Source: Lepiota brunneoincarnata
Lineage: Eukaryota; Basidiomycota; Agaricomycetes; Agaricales; Agaricaceae
NCBI GenBank assembly: GCA_023014365.1
Contig: JAEBUN010000002.1
Location: 2,046,001 to 2,110,000 of the forward strand
DNA: 64,000 bases
Direction: 5' to 3'
Position numbers and translations under genes: made by a program. Below the pieces are notes generated by a model. It ran no database searches, was not told where the DNA came from, and saw only the letters and a program-made list of their open reading frames with translations. Shown here in pieces: positions 34,348 through 45,725 of this stretch. Within the stretch, counting starts at the first letter, position 1. The number at the start of each line of letters is the position of its first letter.

Positions 34348-35275
34348 ATGGGCAAGTCTCAAAGTAAACTCTCTGCAGAACAGCTCGCTGACCTCCAGAA
34401 GAACACATACTGTGCGTTCAACAATACATCTCAAACAAACCCACTAACACACTTCTCTTCAGTCGACAAGAAGGAGCTTCAACAATGGTCTGTATCACCC
34501 TCTCTTCCACTCCTCCTCCAATCACAGCTGATAACATATTCCACACTAGGTACAAGGGTTTCCGCAGAGACTGCCCCTCTGGCACTCTCGACAAGGCCGA
34601 GTTCTCCCGGATATACCAGCAGTTCTTCCCTTTTGGCGATCCCGCCGAGTTTGCAGATTACGTCTTTGACGTCTTTGACGAGAACAAGAACGGCACCATC
34701 GACTTTAAAGAATTCATCTGCGCCCTAAGCATCACCAGCCGTGGCCGGCTTGACGAGAAACTCAAGTGTGCGTATTCGCAACCTAATCTTTGCCCTGGTA
34801 TTAATTTAATCGAAACCTCCCAGGGGCGTTCCAGCTATACGATATCGACAAGGACGGCACGATCACCTACGACGAGATGCTCCAGATTGTACAATCTATA
34901 TACAAGATGACCGGCGAGATGGTCAAGCTACCCTCAGACGAGGACACACCGGAGAAGGTCTGTCCTTTTGTCATCATCACCTTGGCGCTTGATGCTGTGG
35001 AGTTGATGCCATATTCATCGCCTCTCTCCACGCGCTTTCAATGCCATAACCGCCCGAGGCGATGCCCCTTGCTGACATCATAATCCTAGCGCGTCGAAAA
35101 GATCTTTAGAAATATGGACAGGGACAAGGACGCGAAACTCACCTTTGAAGAATTTGTCGAGGGCAGTAAGCAAGATCCGACCATCGTACAGGTGGGTTGT
35201 TCTTGGTCGCTGAACAGATGCATCGGACGACTCACCGCAACACAGGCTTTATCACTATATGACGGTCTCGTGTAG
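34348..35275 (+). CDS. FRQ1: Frequenin/NCS-1 calcium sensor
   Basis: N-myristoylated EF-hand protein that activates the phosphatidylinositol 4-kinase Pik1. It starts [20 protein letters not shown] (Gly2 myristoylation context). [19 protein letters not shown] forms the degenerate first EF region. Three canonical loops follow: [30 protein letters not shown] and [15 protein letters not shown]. The C-terminus is [14 protein letters not shown]. The length, about 190 residues, is standard. All exons join by short introns. EMC3 is convergent, 138 bp beyond the stop. Confidence 0.95.
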
Positions 35276-35413
35276 TACACCTCTAGACGCCCATACCCTT
35301 TCTCTGCTATTGTATTTCCTTACCGCTTCGCTGTGATACTAACCGCCAACATTGTGTACATTTACCTGGGCCTTGAATATCAATGGCCATAATTCAGACT
35401 CGGACTACGCTTA

Positions 35414-36542
35414 TTAGGCATCTGCAGGCGGCAATGTACCATACTTTCTCAACACCTGGTCTTCTATGTCCTCTCCAATCCACTTGTAGAACCCTTCGTC
35501 AAATTCAAGATTCTCCTTCTCTTGCTTAAAGAGCTTGCTATAATCCTGTGGGACACCTGGCGTTGCCCCACCAGCGGCGGTCAGGTTTGGCATCCCCGTC
35601 ATCTGCTGAAAGTCCATCCCGACATCTATTTGGATAGCAGTCGATGACTGTTACTCCTCACAAATGGGCACTACCCACCATTATCATTGCCGAGCAACAG
35701 CCGATAAACGCCATTCAGCCCAAAAAAGTTGAGGAAGTACCACGACAACGACGAAACCCATCGTGTGTCCATATCGGGAGTTGAGATACCCCTCTGCATC
35801 ATTGGCTTGAAGCCGAGCGTCAGTGGAAACGGAAGTTTGACTACACACACGAATAAGCCTTACAACATATTATGTATAAAAAGCAGACCACTCACTAGCA
35901 ACAAACCCCGAGAAAAAGAAATTAACCCAACCCATGATCACCATTTGTGGAATCATCACGACCGTCTGAGTCTTGAAATGCGACATCATTGTGTCCATTG
36001 AGCCGGGATCGCTAAATGGGTTGGGCGGGGCTTGAGGCATTTCCTCTTCAGCACCTGCCGTGGATTTTTTGGAAGGAGGGGGACCGTCTTTGAGATACAC
36101 GCCATCGGAGAAGGCTTGTTTGAGGTTTTGGGAGATGGTGTGGTAGAAGGGTGGGGCGAGAGGAGAGTGTGCAGAGGAGGAGCGGAGGAGGTGGGAGCGG
36201 GTGAGCGCGCGCCTGGTGGGTGGTGTGGCGAAATTTAGCAGCCGGTGATGTATTGTAGAAGGCAACGTACTGTTCAGCGAATCTGAGCTCGTGTTTGTGG
36301 TTTTGGTTTGCTCTGAAGTAGGAGGAGAACGTAGTGGCGTAGGACGCCAACTAGGATCTGGCAATAGTATATATATATTAACCAGCAACAGTAGCGAGCG
36401 GAGAGGGGCCACGTACCATGACGAGACTGATTGGGAACAGGACCCAATCCCGGATGGCAGGGTCCAGATACAATGAGGCTCTATGTTGCGCATGTCAGCG
36501 TCTAGAATCGTACTTCAGAGAGGATACGTACGCGCTGGACAT
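35414..36542 (-). CDS. EMC3: ER membrane complex subunit Emc3
   Basis: Oxa1-superfamily subunit of the EMC insertase for tail-anchored and multi-pass proteins. Exon 1 is MSSA, spliced to [20 protein letters not shown], then [20 protein letters not shown]. The middle carries [37 protein letters not shown] and [31 protein letters not shown] and [19 protein letters not shown] follow, and the tail ends [11 protein letters not shown]. The conserved junction [16 protein letters not shown] is broken by one extra base (plus-strand A at 36276), which creates a TGA. Removing it restores the frame and a clean GTACGT...CCAG intron. The gene is probably functional with an assembly error. Confidence 0.87.
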
Positions 36543-36638
36543 GGTGAAAGTTAGTGGAGAACGACAAGTCGGGCGGCGGCCAAATATAGGCAACAATCAC
36601 TTTCCGTCACCTTCCCTCATTAACACTGACAACACACC

Positions 36639-37549
36639 ATGGACTCATCCCCCACCGCCCTCTTCGACTCCTATGAACAAGACTTTCAACAGTTCATTGA
36701 CGGCATACGTGACAAACTAGAAGGGAGCGGGAAGGATGAAGTAGGCGGTGCGCAGTCATCCTACAGCATTTCCCAAACTCCCAACGCTCACCTCGATGTA
36801 TAGAACAACGCAAAGCTACACTCAGGAGAGTGGAAATGGATCTCGACGAAGCAGACGAAATGGTCCGTTTTCCCCTCCTCTTTCATCGCCCGACTCACCG
36901 CCCCACAGGTCTCCCAAATGGAAATTGAAATTCAAGGAATCCCCCAATCCCTCCGTTCAGCCTACCTCATCCGCCTCAAAAGCGCCAAGGACGCCCTCTC
37001 AACGTACAAAAAATCTCTCTCGCTTACTCGCACCGCACTCGCCCGCTCAGAACTCCTCTCATCCACCGCCAAACCCTCCTTGGACCAATACCCCAACTCG
37101 GATGACCCCTACTCCTCCTCCACCACCTCTGATCGCTCGAGACTGTTGGCTGGCACAAGTCTTCTCGAGGACGGAACGAAGCGCTTGCAAGAATCCCAGC
37201 GGATGGCGCTCGAGACTGAGGAACAGGGGGGCGATATTCTGAGGAATCTGAGGGGGCAGAGGGAGCAGATTGAGAATGCTAGGGATACTGTGGGTTGTCT
37301 CTCGTTTATAGACATACATACATATACTTATGCCACGGCTGTTAGCTGTACCGTGCGGATTCCTCCATAGACAGAGCTTCAGGAACGCTCAAGAAGATGA
37401 TCCGCAGGTCCGTATACGCCCCCTCGCTCTCCACCCCCCAATAATCATCTAGTTATAGGATGTACCAACAACGTGCTGTAACATACGCCATTATCACTGT
37501 CCTTATCCTCCTCATAGTCGTTATCGTCTGGGAAAAACTCAGCGGCTAG
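36639..37549 (+). CDS. VTI1: Qb-SNARE Vti1
   Basis: Vesicle SNARE for Golgi, endosome and vacuole fusion. It starts MDSSPTALFDSYEQDFQQF at 36639. The N-terminal three-helix bundle spans EQRKATLRRVEMDLDEADE and SQMEIEIQGIPQSLRS. A Ser-rich linker follows, then the SNARE helix: LLAGTSLLEDGTKRLQESQR, GGDILRNLRGQREQIENARD, and RADSSIDRASGTLKKMIRR. The tail anchor is YAIITVLILLIVVIVWEKLSG, with the stop at 37547-37549. It shares a 96-bp promoter with EMC3. Confidence 0.92.
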
Positions 37550-38202
37550 GTCCTGCTGAGCTGCGTGTATGCGAGAGACGCTCGCGAGCTTGGGCTCTTC
37601 ATCCGAGCACTTGATAAATTATCTGTATCCTGACTACTCCAGTTCCTGGATATTTGTCTTAACTCTATTAATCTCTGGATATAGTGAGTCGGAACAAGCT
37701 GGATTTTATCGCAACCTTTCAGAGAGAAAGTATCTATTTTCTTTGTTACACACTCATTATCAACAAAAAAGACCACCTAAGGCAAAACAAACTAACCCAG
37801 CTCTGCATGAGAGTAGAATAAAAAAGATCGACAATGAAAAGAAATAAAGAAGGAATAGGTAGAGCAATAGAGTTCGAGTGGGAGGTTTCTACGGTGTAGA
37901 AATGAGATGGGATAGTACATCGTCCTAGGCGAGGCAAGGGTAAAAGAATTCACTATGTAGTCACAGAGCCCAGCATAGCAAACCGAGAGAGCGGTCTGCC
38001 TCGACCAAAAGGGACGCAAGCAGAGGTGGAAACCGAGGAGCCAACCTCCAGCATCTAATTACGAGGGTCGAATGACGAAACGGATACAGTAGACTAGAGG
38101 GTAGTGGGCGAATGGACATGGACATGAGACATGGTGGATCATGAGCATATCAGGACGTAACGCATGCGGAGAGAAAGGAGCAAGCGTGGCGTACAGGCAG
38201 TT
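37550..38202. other. Convergent intergenic stretch
   Basis: It separates the VTI1 and KCH1 stops and is AT-rich around 37680-37860. Open frames are all short and unrecognised. Probably the two 3' untranslated regions. Confidence 0.5.
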
Positions 38203-39928
38203 TTATACTGCGTGACCATAACCTCTTGTCGATGACGGTGTATAACCGCCGTATGGATCAGCCAGTGACTGCGACGACCCTGCTACCGACGCATCATCGT
38301 ATGCCAACCCCCTGACACTTGGTGGGGAATGCCGCCGCGATGTATGGGTGTGTGCATCCTGTTGCGATACGTTGTATCCCCCTCTTGATGGTTCATAGGC
38401 CTGTTGTTGTGCTACAGGAGCCGCAGAAGGGGCCAAGTGTATTTGGCTTTCGTTATCGTCGTCGTAACCGTACTCGTACCCAAAATTGGTCTGGGATGGA
38501 TTGTAATGCACTCCGGGCCCTTGATGTGCCGAGTACGGGTTATATAGCGGCATGGGAGGCGGGTAGTCGCCCACCGGGGCGTTGTAATAATCTTGTGTGT
38601 AGACGCTTGGGGCAGGTGTGCTGCGTGCTTTGGGGCCGTTGAATTCCTCATCATCGTCAATGGACAGATTGGGCAGTGTAGGTTGGGGTAGTGGTTTCCC
38701 TACGAGTTCACCCTTCTTGTTCTTCAGATGCGAAAAATCCCCCATGGCCTCCTTTTGCGCTTGTAGGGCAGCATCGGCGAGACGCTCCTTCTTCTTACGT
38801 TTGATGATGGCACCGATGCGCTTAGAAAGGGCATGTCAACACCCAGAGAGACAATTACGCTGTTGGATAGCAACAAACCTTATCGACCTTATGGCAGCAG
38901 TATTCCTATGGCAAGCCATCAGTTCGAATGATGTGCGCCACAGACCAAACGACTACCCACCTTGAGGTTGCCTCGGATGTGCAATAAGAGGGGGATATAA
39001 CAAATACCAGCAACGATCAGAAGGAGCAATGAGCCAGCAAACACGGTGACGGTAAAGAGCGTGGTGACCGTCAGAGCGGAGGTGGACAAAGAGTTGCCCT
39101 GGAAATACTTGGAGATCTCGTACCACGGCTGTGGTTCCTTGCTCTTCACGAGCCAAACAGCATAGAGCGTGAGGGCATTGATGGCTTGACGGGGCCCATC
39201 AGCTAGGAGCAAGCGCTTCCAACTCTTGAAGGTAAAGAATACGAAAAAGGCAAAATCGTCACTGAGTTTGGTCGAGTTACTGATATGATCGAAGAAACAA
39301 AAATGATCATAGGAGCCTAGAGTGGGGCGATCAGACCCGGCCGAGACAGGGCTACGAGAACAACGCACGGAGAGAGTAATAGTTATTGGCCAACACGTTT
39401 GTGAAGGCAAACGAGATATCACGACTAGCAATGATTTTCTTGGCTTTTCGGGACTCGTACGCCAACTGCAGAGGTGGCATGAACATGATGCACATAACCA
39501 GCAAACAGCCCCACGTACCAGGAGGAATGAGAAGATGATACACCCGAAGAAGATCCACTTTCCAATGTTGAACTGGATAAATACACAACCATTGATATCA
39601 GCGCATTCTTTGAAGATTTCGTTTGCCCAATTCTTGGTCGTTAACATGGTTATTGCGGAGAAGATATCGGAGACATAGACGAGGAAGGACTTGAGGACGA
39701 TGATGTAGAGCCACAGATACCTAAGCAAGCATTTAGCAAACCCGTCGTCGACAAAATAACGCCGGGTGCGCACTTCATCCGCATGAAGAAACCATTGTCT
39801 GTGAATTCGCGGGTGTCGACAAAATCAAACTAAGTAGGGAGATTAGAGGGTCAGCTGTGAGCAGCTCGTGCGATGCCCACCTTGTGGTCAGGAACATTTT
39901 CACGCTTCCACTTTGGACCTGAACACAT
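38203..39928 (-). CDS. KCH1: Kch1/Prm6-type low-affinity K+ transporter
   Basis: Plasma-membrane protein promoting K+ influx during calcium signalling and pheromone response in yeast. It starts MCSGPKWKRENVPDHK at 39928. RYLWLYIIVLKSFLVYVSDI, WIFFGCIIFSFLLLAYESRK, SFAFTNVLANNYYSLRS, FFDHISNSTKLSDDFAFFVF and TVFAGSLLLLIVAGICYIPL are membrane and family segments. The cytoplasmic end has EAMGDFSHLKNKKGELVGK, then a Tyr/Pro/Ser-rich tail with YDDASVAGSSQSLADPYGG. Length is about 440 residues. RBG1 starts 238 bp away, divergently. Confidence 0.92.
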
Positions 39929-40166
39929 TCTGGAGGGTGAGGTGGTTTGAGGTAAAATGAGAGTTATTATGGGGACTATGGGCGAGCCAGCCGCATTCAG
40001 TCAGAAGGAGTGGGAGCTAGAGGAGCTAGCGGGTGGTTGGTAGGTAGAAAGTCGGTCGGAGTGGCAGGTGTGAGTGAGTGTGGAAGAGAAAGTGTTACAG
40101 CCCCCGTCACTCCTCTGGTTGCCAAACAGTCCCACCTGCCATATCAGGAAATATACTCTTCAAACA
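39929..40166. promoter_or_regulatory. KCH1/RBG1 divergent promoter
   Basis: A 238-bp shared upstream region, purine-rich near 40010-40090 (GGTGGGAGTG-like text). No recognised operator. Confidence 0.4.
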
Positions 40167-41995
40167 ATGACTACTGTTCAGAAAATCAAGGTCTGTCGTT
40201 TTGCTATTGTCTGACTCTCAGTCGGTTGATGCACACCAGGAAATCGAAGATGAAATGGTCAGTCCCCTTGACTTCCACAGACATTCCGTCTCATCACTCC
40301 CTTCTCTAGGCCAAGAGTACGTTAATTCTTCATTTCACCTATCCACATCTCCTCATGTCCCTCAAGCCCAAAAGAACAAGGCCACGAGCTACCACCTTGG
40401 TCAGCTCAAGGCAAAGCTCGCAAAGCTCAGGAGAGAGCTTATCGCAGGCACGAGCGGGAGCGGCGGAGGTGGAGGTGGTATTGGCTTCGATGTAGCCAGG
40501 TTTGATCTATTAATCCTTTTCTCTCCCTCTAAGCTTATAATTTTTCTGCAGAACGGGTATAGCCTCCGTTGGCTTTGTCGGTTTCCCCTCCGTCGGAAAG
40601 GTGTGCAATTTGTCTCACAAACAGGGGACAAGTGTCTTATTGTGCTACCCCGCCAGTCCACACTCATGTCCAATTTGACCGGCACGCATTCCGAGGTTTC
40701 TGAAATCGACTTTACAACCCTCACGACAGTACCGGGAACTCTTAAAGTTCATGGTGCTCCGATTCAAATTCTCGATCTTCGTGAGTCCCCTCATACAACC
40801 CTCGGCAACCCAACACCCACCCTCTCTCTAGCCGGCATCATCGAGGGTGCTAATGATGGTCGCGGCAGGGGCAAACAAGGCGCGTAGATATTTTCTGGTC
40901 GACTGCTATTCCAGACGCTCACAGCCTTCACAGTCATCGCGGGTGCGTATCCTACCTCCGACTCTAGGCAACCTCATACCGTAACCCGTCAAATCCCCTC
41001 AGTCGCGCGGACTTGCAACCTCATCTTCATCGTACTAGACGTCCTTAAACCCCTGAATGACAAAAAGCTAATCGAATCAGAACTCGAAGGTTTTGGCATC
41101 CGTCTCAACAAGAAACCCCCCAACATCGCCGTGCGCAAGAAGGACAAGGGCGGTATTGCGATCACCAACACCGTGCCTCTGACGAATATCGACCACGACG
41201 AAATAAAAGCTATCCTGAGTGAATATAGGATAAGCAATTGCGATGTCGCCATCCGTGAGCCCAATGCAAATGCGGATGATCTTGTGGATGTGATCGAAGG
41301 AACCCGGTCAGTGCCTGCTCCGACTTACGCACAGTCAGTGCACCCAACCTGAACTTTGACAGAGTGTACATTCCTGCCATCTACGTCCTCAATAAGGTTT
41401 CCCTAAAAATGCTTCAACAAAATTCAGATCATCACCGCCCGCTCACATCTACCCCCCTTATCAGATCGACGCAATCTCGATAGAAGAACTCGATCTTCTA
41501 TACAAGATCCCAAATTCAGTACCCATCTCCTCTAAAGAATGGCTCAACATCGACGAACTGATCGATAAAATGTGGGACACCCTTGATCTCGTGCGTGTGT
41601 ACACCAAACCGCGCGGCCTCCCACCAGATTACTCTGCGCCTGTCGTTCTACGCCGCGGAAAATGCACTGTAGAAGACTTTTGCAATGCGATTCACAAAGA
41701 AATCGCGAAGCAGATGAAGTAGTACGTACATTGTGTACCATCAATCCACGTTTTTTTTATTTTGGCTAACGACTGACCGTCTTTTTTTGGGGGGCGTTGT
41801 TGTGATGTATATAGTGCCGTTGTCTGGGGATCAAGCGCGAAACATGCCCGTGGGCAAAAAGTTGGATTAGAACATGTACTCGAAGACGAAGACGGTACGC
41901 GCACGCAAATTCCTTCGCAATAACCCAGGCTATCAGAACAGTCGTTTTACTGACACTGATCCCTGTATACAGTCGTCCACGTCGCGAAGAAATAG
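40167..41995 (+). CDS. RBG1: Developmentally regulated GTP-binding protein Rbg1/DRG1
   Basis: Ribosome-associated Obg/DRG family GTPase; with its partner it helps translation through difficult stretches. It starts [31 protein letters not shown], assembled from exons of 24, 18 and 7 nt. G motifs: G1 GFPSVGKSTLMSNL (split), G3 [18 protein letters not shown]4 [14 protein letters not shown]5-like [32 protein letters not shown] crosses a 9-nt exon. The C-terminal TGS domain has [57 protein letters not shown] and VVHVAKK. Full length, about 370 residues. The exon pattern is exceptionally fragmented. Confidence 0.94.
40310..40316 (+). other. 7-nt micro-exon of RBG1
   Basis: Bases GCCAAGA lie between an acceptor CTCTAG and a donor GTACGT. 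They encode Ala-Lys plus the first base of Thr in EIEDEM-AKT-QKNK, which is conserved in DRG1 (MARTQKNKAT in human). Flanking introns are 52 nt upstream and about 50 nt downstream. Confidence 0.75.
40934..40942 (+). other. 9-nt micro-exon of RBG1
   Basis: Bases TCATCGCGG encode the centre of GKQ-VIA-VARTCNL, absolutely conserved in DRG1. The downstream intron is GTGCGT...CCTCAG (60 nt). The upstream intron (40880-40933, 54 nt) would start GCGCGT, a GC donor; no GT donor keeps the frame. Confidence 0.72.
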
Positions 41996-42266
41996 ACCAA
42001 ATCACCTATCTCATCAGTTGCATGATAATCACTGTCCCGTAAATACCGCTGCTGCGGTCTGCTAGTAGAACATTCCCATCGTCATCCATCGGTCATGATA
42101 CATGGTACCGTATGTATTGATCGTGTAGCTCTACTTGCAGGCCTCCTGCGCCCGTGATTGTATGCAACCAATTTACAAGTTTATCTCCGTAGTGATGATG
42201 TAGGCCAAGGATACCGGTGCCAGGAAAAGAGATTCCCAAGAGCCAAAGACCGCCCGTTACACAACC

Positions 42267-44851
42267 CTACCTAATCGTACTCAACTGCCCCTGATACGTC
42301 TTCTCCTCATTCAGATATACAAATAACAGCCTCAAGTACCCCCAAACAAGACCCACAGCACAATACACACTCGTCACCATCAAAGGCAGAAACTCCATTA
42401 CACCTATACCTGCATTCGCAGCCGCTTCCCCTCCACCGCTAACATAAGTAGCGCTGGCACTTCCACCCACCGCGGTCTTGGAAGCACCTTCGGCCCCATC
42501 TGGCAGTGCGTTGGAGTCCGCTTGTCGGTTCATGTATGCAGGGAAAAGACTAATAAAGGCGAGTAAGAAAGGGAAACCCGCGAGATATGCTTTTTCCAAA
42601 ACATCCATAATGACGAAAATCAGTGATTTGGGGTACCTTTATTTTTTTAGTTATGAGCAGGGTCGCATCGGGTGTACGCGACGTGACGACACAGGCAAAA
42701 AAAAAAAAAATTGGGGGTATCAGTAGCCCGCGGCGAAAACGGCAGTAGAAAGGCAGGGACGAGAAAAATCAAGAAGGTCAAGAGAAACCCGAGAGAAAGG
42801 AGGAGCAAAAAGAAATGGGCGGATATTGAGCGGGAGGTTTGTTATCGGCCAAGCAGACACTTACTCGTATACCTGGCGTCGGAGCAGCACATAGACGAGT
42901 ACAAGCCACGCGAGCGAATAGAGGACCTTAACAACGGACTCTAAAGGGTCGTGGAAGTATCACCATTCTCGAGTCAATATATATCACCTTGGCGAGAAAG
43001 AGTGTGTGATGGTCCTTACCGCCTGGAGTAAAGATCAGAGGAAAGAGGCCAAATATTCCTGCAACACTACACAGAATAAATGTTCGGAAATAGGCATGTC
43101 TTTCGGCCGCTAGCAAGCTGAAATGGACGTCGGTGTTCTTGCTTTGCGATAATTGATTATTCCGCGTACCTTAAAGGCACGAGGAAGAGTAGAACAGCCT
43201 TCTCGTGGACATGCCACCCGAACAGAAACGACGTATAACCACACAGTGTTAAGGCAGTTAGGAATGATTTGTATGTCGGGTTTCTCCAGAGCTTGATCAA
43301 GATTATCTAGTTGGGGAAAAACGTCTTCTTGATATGGTGTACCGCGGCCACAACAGAAAACCCACGCACAGATTGAAACGCCAGAGTGATGGTAAACGTA
43401 TGTATAGGCTTGACGTTGGGAATGACTGCGAAAACAGTATCACCGACCAGACCCCGTGACGTCGAAGCTACGCCAGACATGTTGATTGGGATGTCTAGAC
43501 CCGTCCTCTTGGCGACTATGTCATGGAAAGAACATCAGTCAATTAGCGGCGAACTCCGAGAATTATGACAAGGTCCCTACAACGGAGGAGAACCCGGTCA
43601 AGAGCAGTGACCAATGCCCAAAAATTAGGTGCCCAATAAGCGTGATTGAGTCCGCGAGTGAATGGGAAAAGCCTCGACAGAACCTGGGGTATTTGTCCCA
43701 TAAGGAGGAACGGCCCGAATGAAGCTACGAATACACCTATGACACCATTGGCGAGCGAGACAAAGTTTTTTATCTCGGGTTGGCCAGAGAGAGTCATGCA
43801 GAACGAACGTAGCAGGTAGATAAAATAGGCGGGCTAGAAAGGCCGTCATCAGAAAAATGTAGCGGTAGCCACTGATAGACATACTGCAATATACATGTAA
43901 ATATGCTTGAAATTGAGCAACACAGCAAACAGTATGCCACTTGCAAGCTTATTGCCCTTTAAAAGTCATTAGACGTGGTAGGCGTACTTGCCGACTCCCC
44001 TTACTTGCCGAGCCATGAATATTGACCATAGAAGAATGCCAAATAAGAGTCCATTATACTGGAAGTGTATGTGGTCCACAATAAGGAATCCGGGATGCAA
44101 AAATATTGAGGCTGAGATGGTACGTTGGGTAGGCGGGTCAATGGCACTTCGGATAAACCTGGATTCCTGAAAGTGAGGTACAAGCCAAGAGATAGCTCGG
44201 CGGAACTCACTTTATGAGCACAGCACCCAGCACCAGCTCCGTAAGGATAACTGTTGTCCGCTGATATGCAATAACCGACCAGCTATCATAGTTGGTATTA
44301 CCCAGCTCGACAATTCTGGGGTCAACAAAATACGCCGGTATTGATAACAGCTTCTCAAAATACGCAAAGAACGGCGGATAATCTAATGCTATAGATGACA
44401 TTAGCCTCGGTACCGACGTGGAAGGCAGAGTATGAAATTCGCACTCCACTCGGATGTAGTCTGTCAAGCGAGGAAACTCAGGACCATGCAGCAGTGCCAA
44501 CGCACATATTCCGACACAAATACTTACATCGTAATACCATTTTGACATCGGGAGACTATGTGTAATTGCCAACCAGTTCCTATGAACTTCAAAGTCTGTC
44601 GAACGACTAAGATTTATGCGTCAAGAGTGCGGAAAAGCCACAACCCTTCCGCGGACTCACTATGCAGAGTACAGAAGAAGTTTGAGTGCGGTGGAGGCGA
44701 GAAGGACGTCCCACTCTGTCCTTTCTATGTCCCATTTGAACCACGATCGCGATGCTCTTTCGAATTGTTCCTCCTCCGGGATGGTCGAGCCTTTCTCGGG
44801 CTGCGCATCCACCGCGCGTCTGCGGAGGTGAGTATCAGGGTCTTGTGCCAT
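42267..44851 (-). CDS. ALG8: ER glucosyltransferase Alg8
   Basis: Multi-pass ER enzyme that adds the second glucose to the dolichol-linked oligosaccharide for N-glycosylation. It starts [20 protein letters not shown] at 44851. [17 protein letters not shown] opens the membrane part. [19 protein letters not shown] and [20 protein letters not shown] (the last spanning a 16-nt exon) carry the acceptor-side Asp and the LDYPPFF signature of the Alg8 branch. [20 protein letters not shown] follows. Middle exons cover the remaining membrane spans. The C-terminal exon (42267-42608) has [20 protein letters not shown], matching human ALG8. A poly-T stretch lies in the last intron (A14 on plus at about 42698-42711). 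Confidence 0.9.
44445..44460 (-). other. 16-nt micro-exon of ALG8
   Basis: It encodes TTSEW plus the first base of Thr in WYYD-TTSEWT-LDYPPFF, the most conserved luminal loop of ALG6/ALG8. Flanking introns are 67 nt (44461-44527, donor GTAAGT) and 56 nt (44389-44444, donor GTGCGA). Both ends are GT-AG. Confidence 0.8.
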
Positions 44852-45044
44852 AATACCAGACAGCGTCCGAGCTGGAGAGCAGCCTGATAACGAGTGCAAC
44901 AGAGATATTAGGCAAAAAGTTTCAATAAGACACGTCGATAGGAAAGTGCGCCATGTCACGTGGCGGCGCGCTATTCCCCTGCTACAACCACGCCTGGTGT
45001 CTCCTTGGGTTGCAACAAACCACCACTGAGGAACACCTCCTAGA

Positions 45045-45429
45045 ATGAGCGAACAAGCAGCTGCAGGTCGGATCACAGCTAATGCCGCCTCCAAGTATGA
45101 CGTTTCTTTTCTTGGTGCATCCTCAAGTTGACGGGAAAGCCACAGAGGAGTCCTTGCCAAACTTTTGCTGTTCAGCGTCTCCCTCGGAGTGGTTCCACTC
45201 ACTTCATACTACGCCTCCTTAAAATATGTCTATGGCGGTGTGTTCACCCGCAATTTAAATCCTCTTTCAAGGCGGCTAACGGATCGAGATAGGTAATTCT
45301 ACATTTGCCGCGATCACAGCGGTGGTTGCGGCCAATATTGTCCTCATTGCATACATTATTACGTCGCTGCTTGAAGACAGGAAAGAAAACTCCAGGAAGG
45401 TAGAGCCAGAATCAAAGAAAACCCGATAA
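45045..45429 (+). CDS. VMA21: V-ATPase assembly factor Vma21
   Basis: Small two-span ER membrane chaperone for assembly of the Vo sector. Exon 1 is MSEQAAAGRITANAASK. Exon 2 gives GVLAKLLLFSVSLGVVPLTS and YYASLKYVYGG. Exon 3 gives GNSTFAAITAVVAANIVLIA and YIITSLLEDRKENSR, ending KKTR. The two hydrophobic segments, the GGN(S/A)T turn and the ED cluster fit the family. The C-terminal lysines may serve ER retrieval. It is divergent from ALG8 with a 193-bp gap. Confidence 0.88.
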
Positions 45430-45725
45430 CGAGTCCTTGTGCTGCGTCTTGACATTTTACCCCGCTGGCCCTCCACCCAATGTGTCAGAGTTTGTCCATT
45501 ATATAGCATCAATTACCTGTCCTGTGACTAGAAAATAGCTACGGTAATCTACATCGCTGAGCGTACACCCTCCTACCCCCTTCTCAATATTCATACAGTC
45601 CAATCCTTATAAATCACATAAACAATAATAAAAGAGAGAGAGAGAACGTTAAAATGCATGATTCTACTGTGGCTGGCTATCTGATATAACCAGTTGATCT
45701 CTCTAATGCAAACACATTGTCCAGA

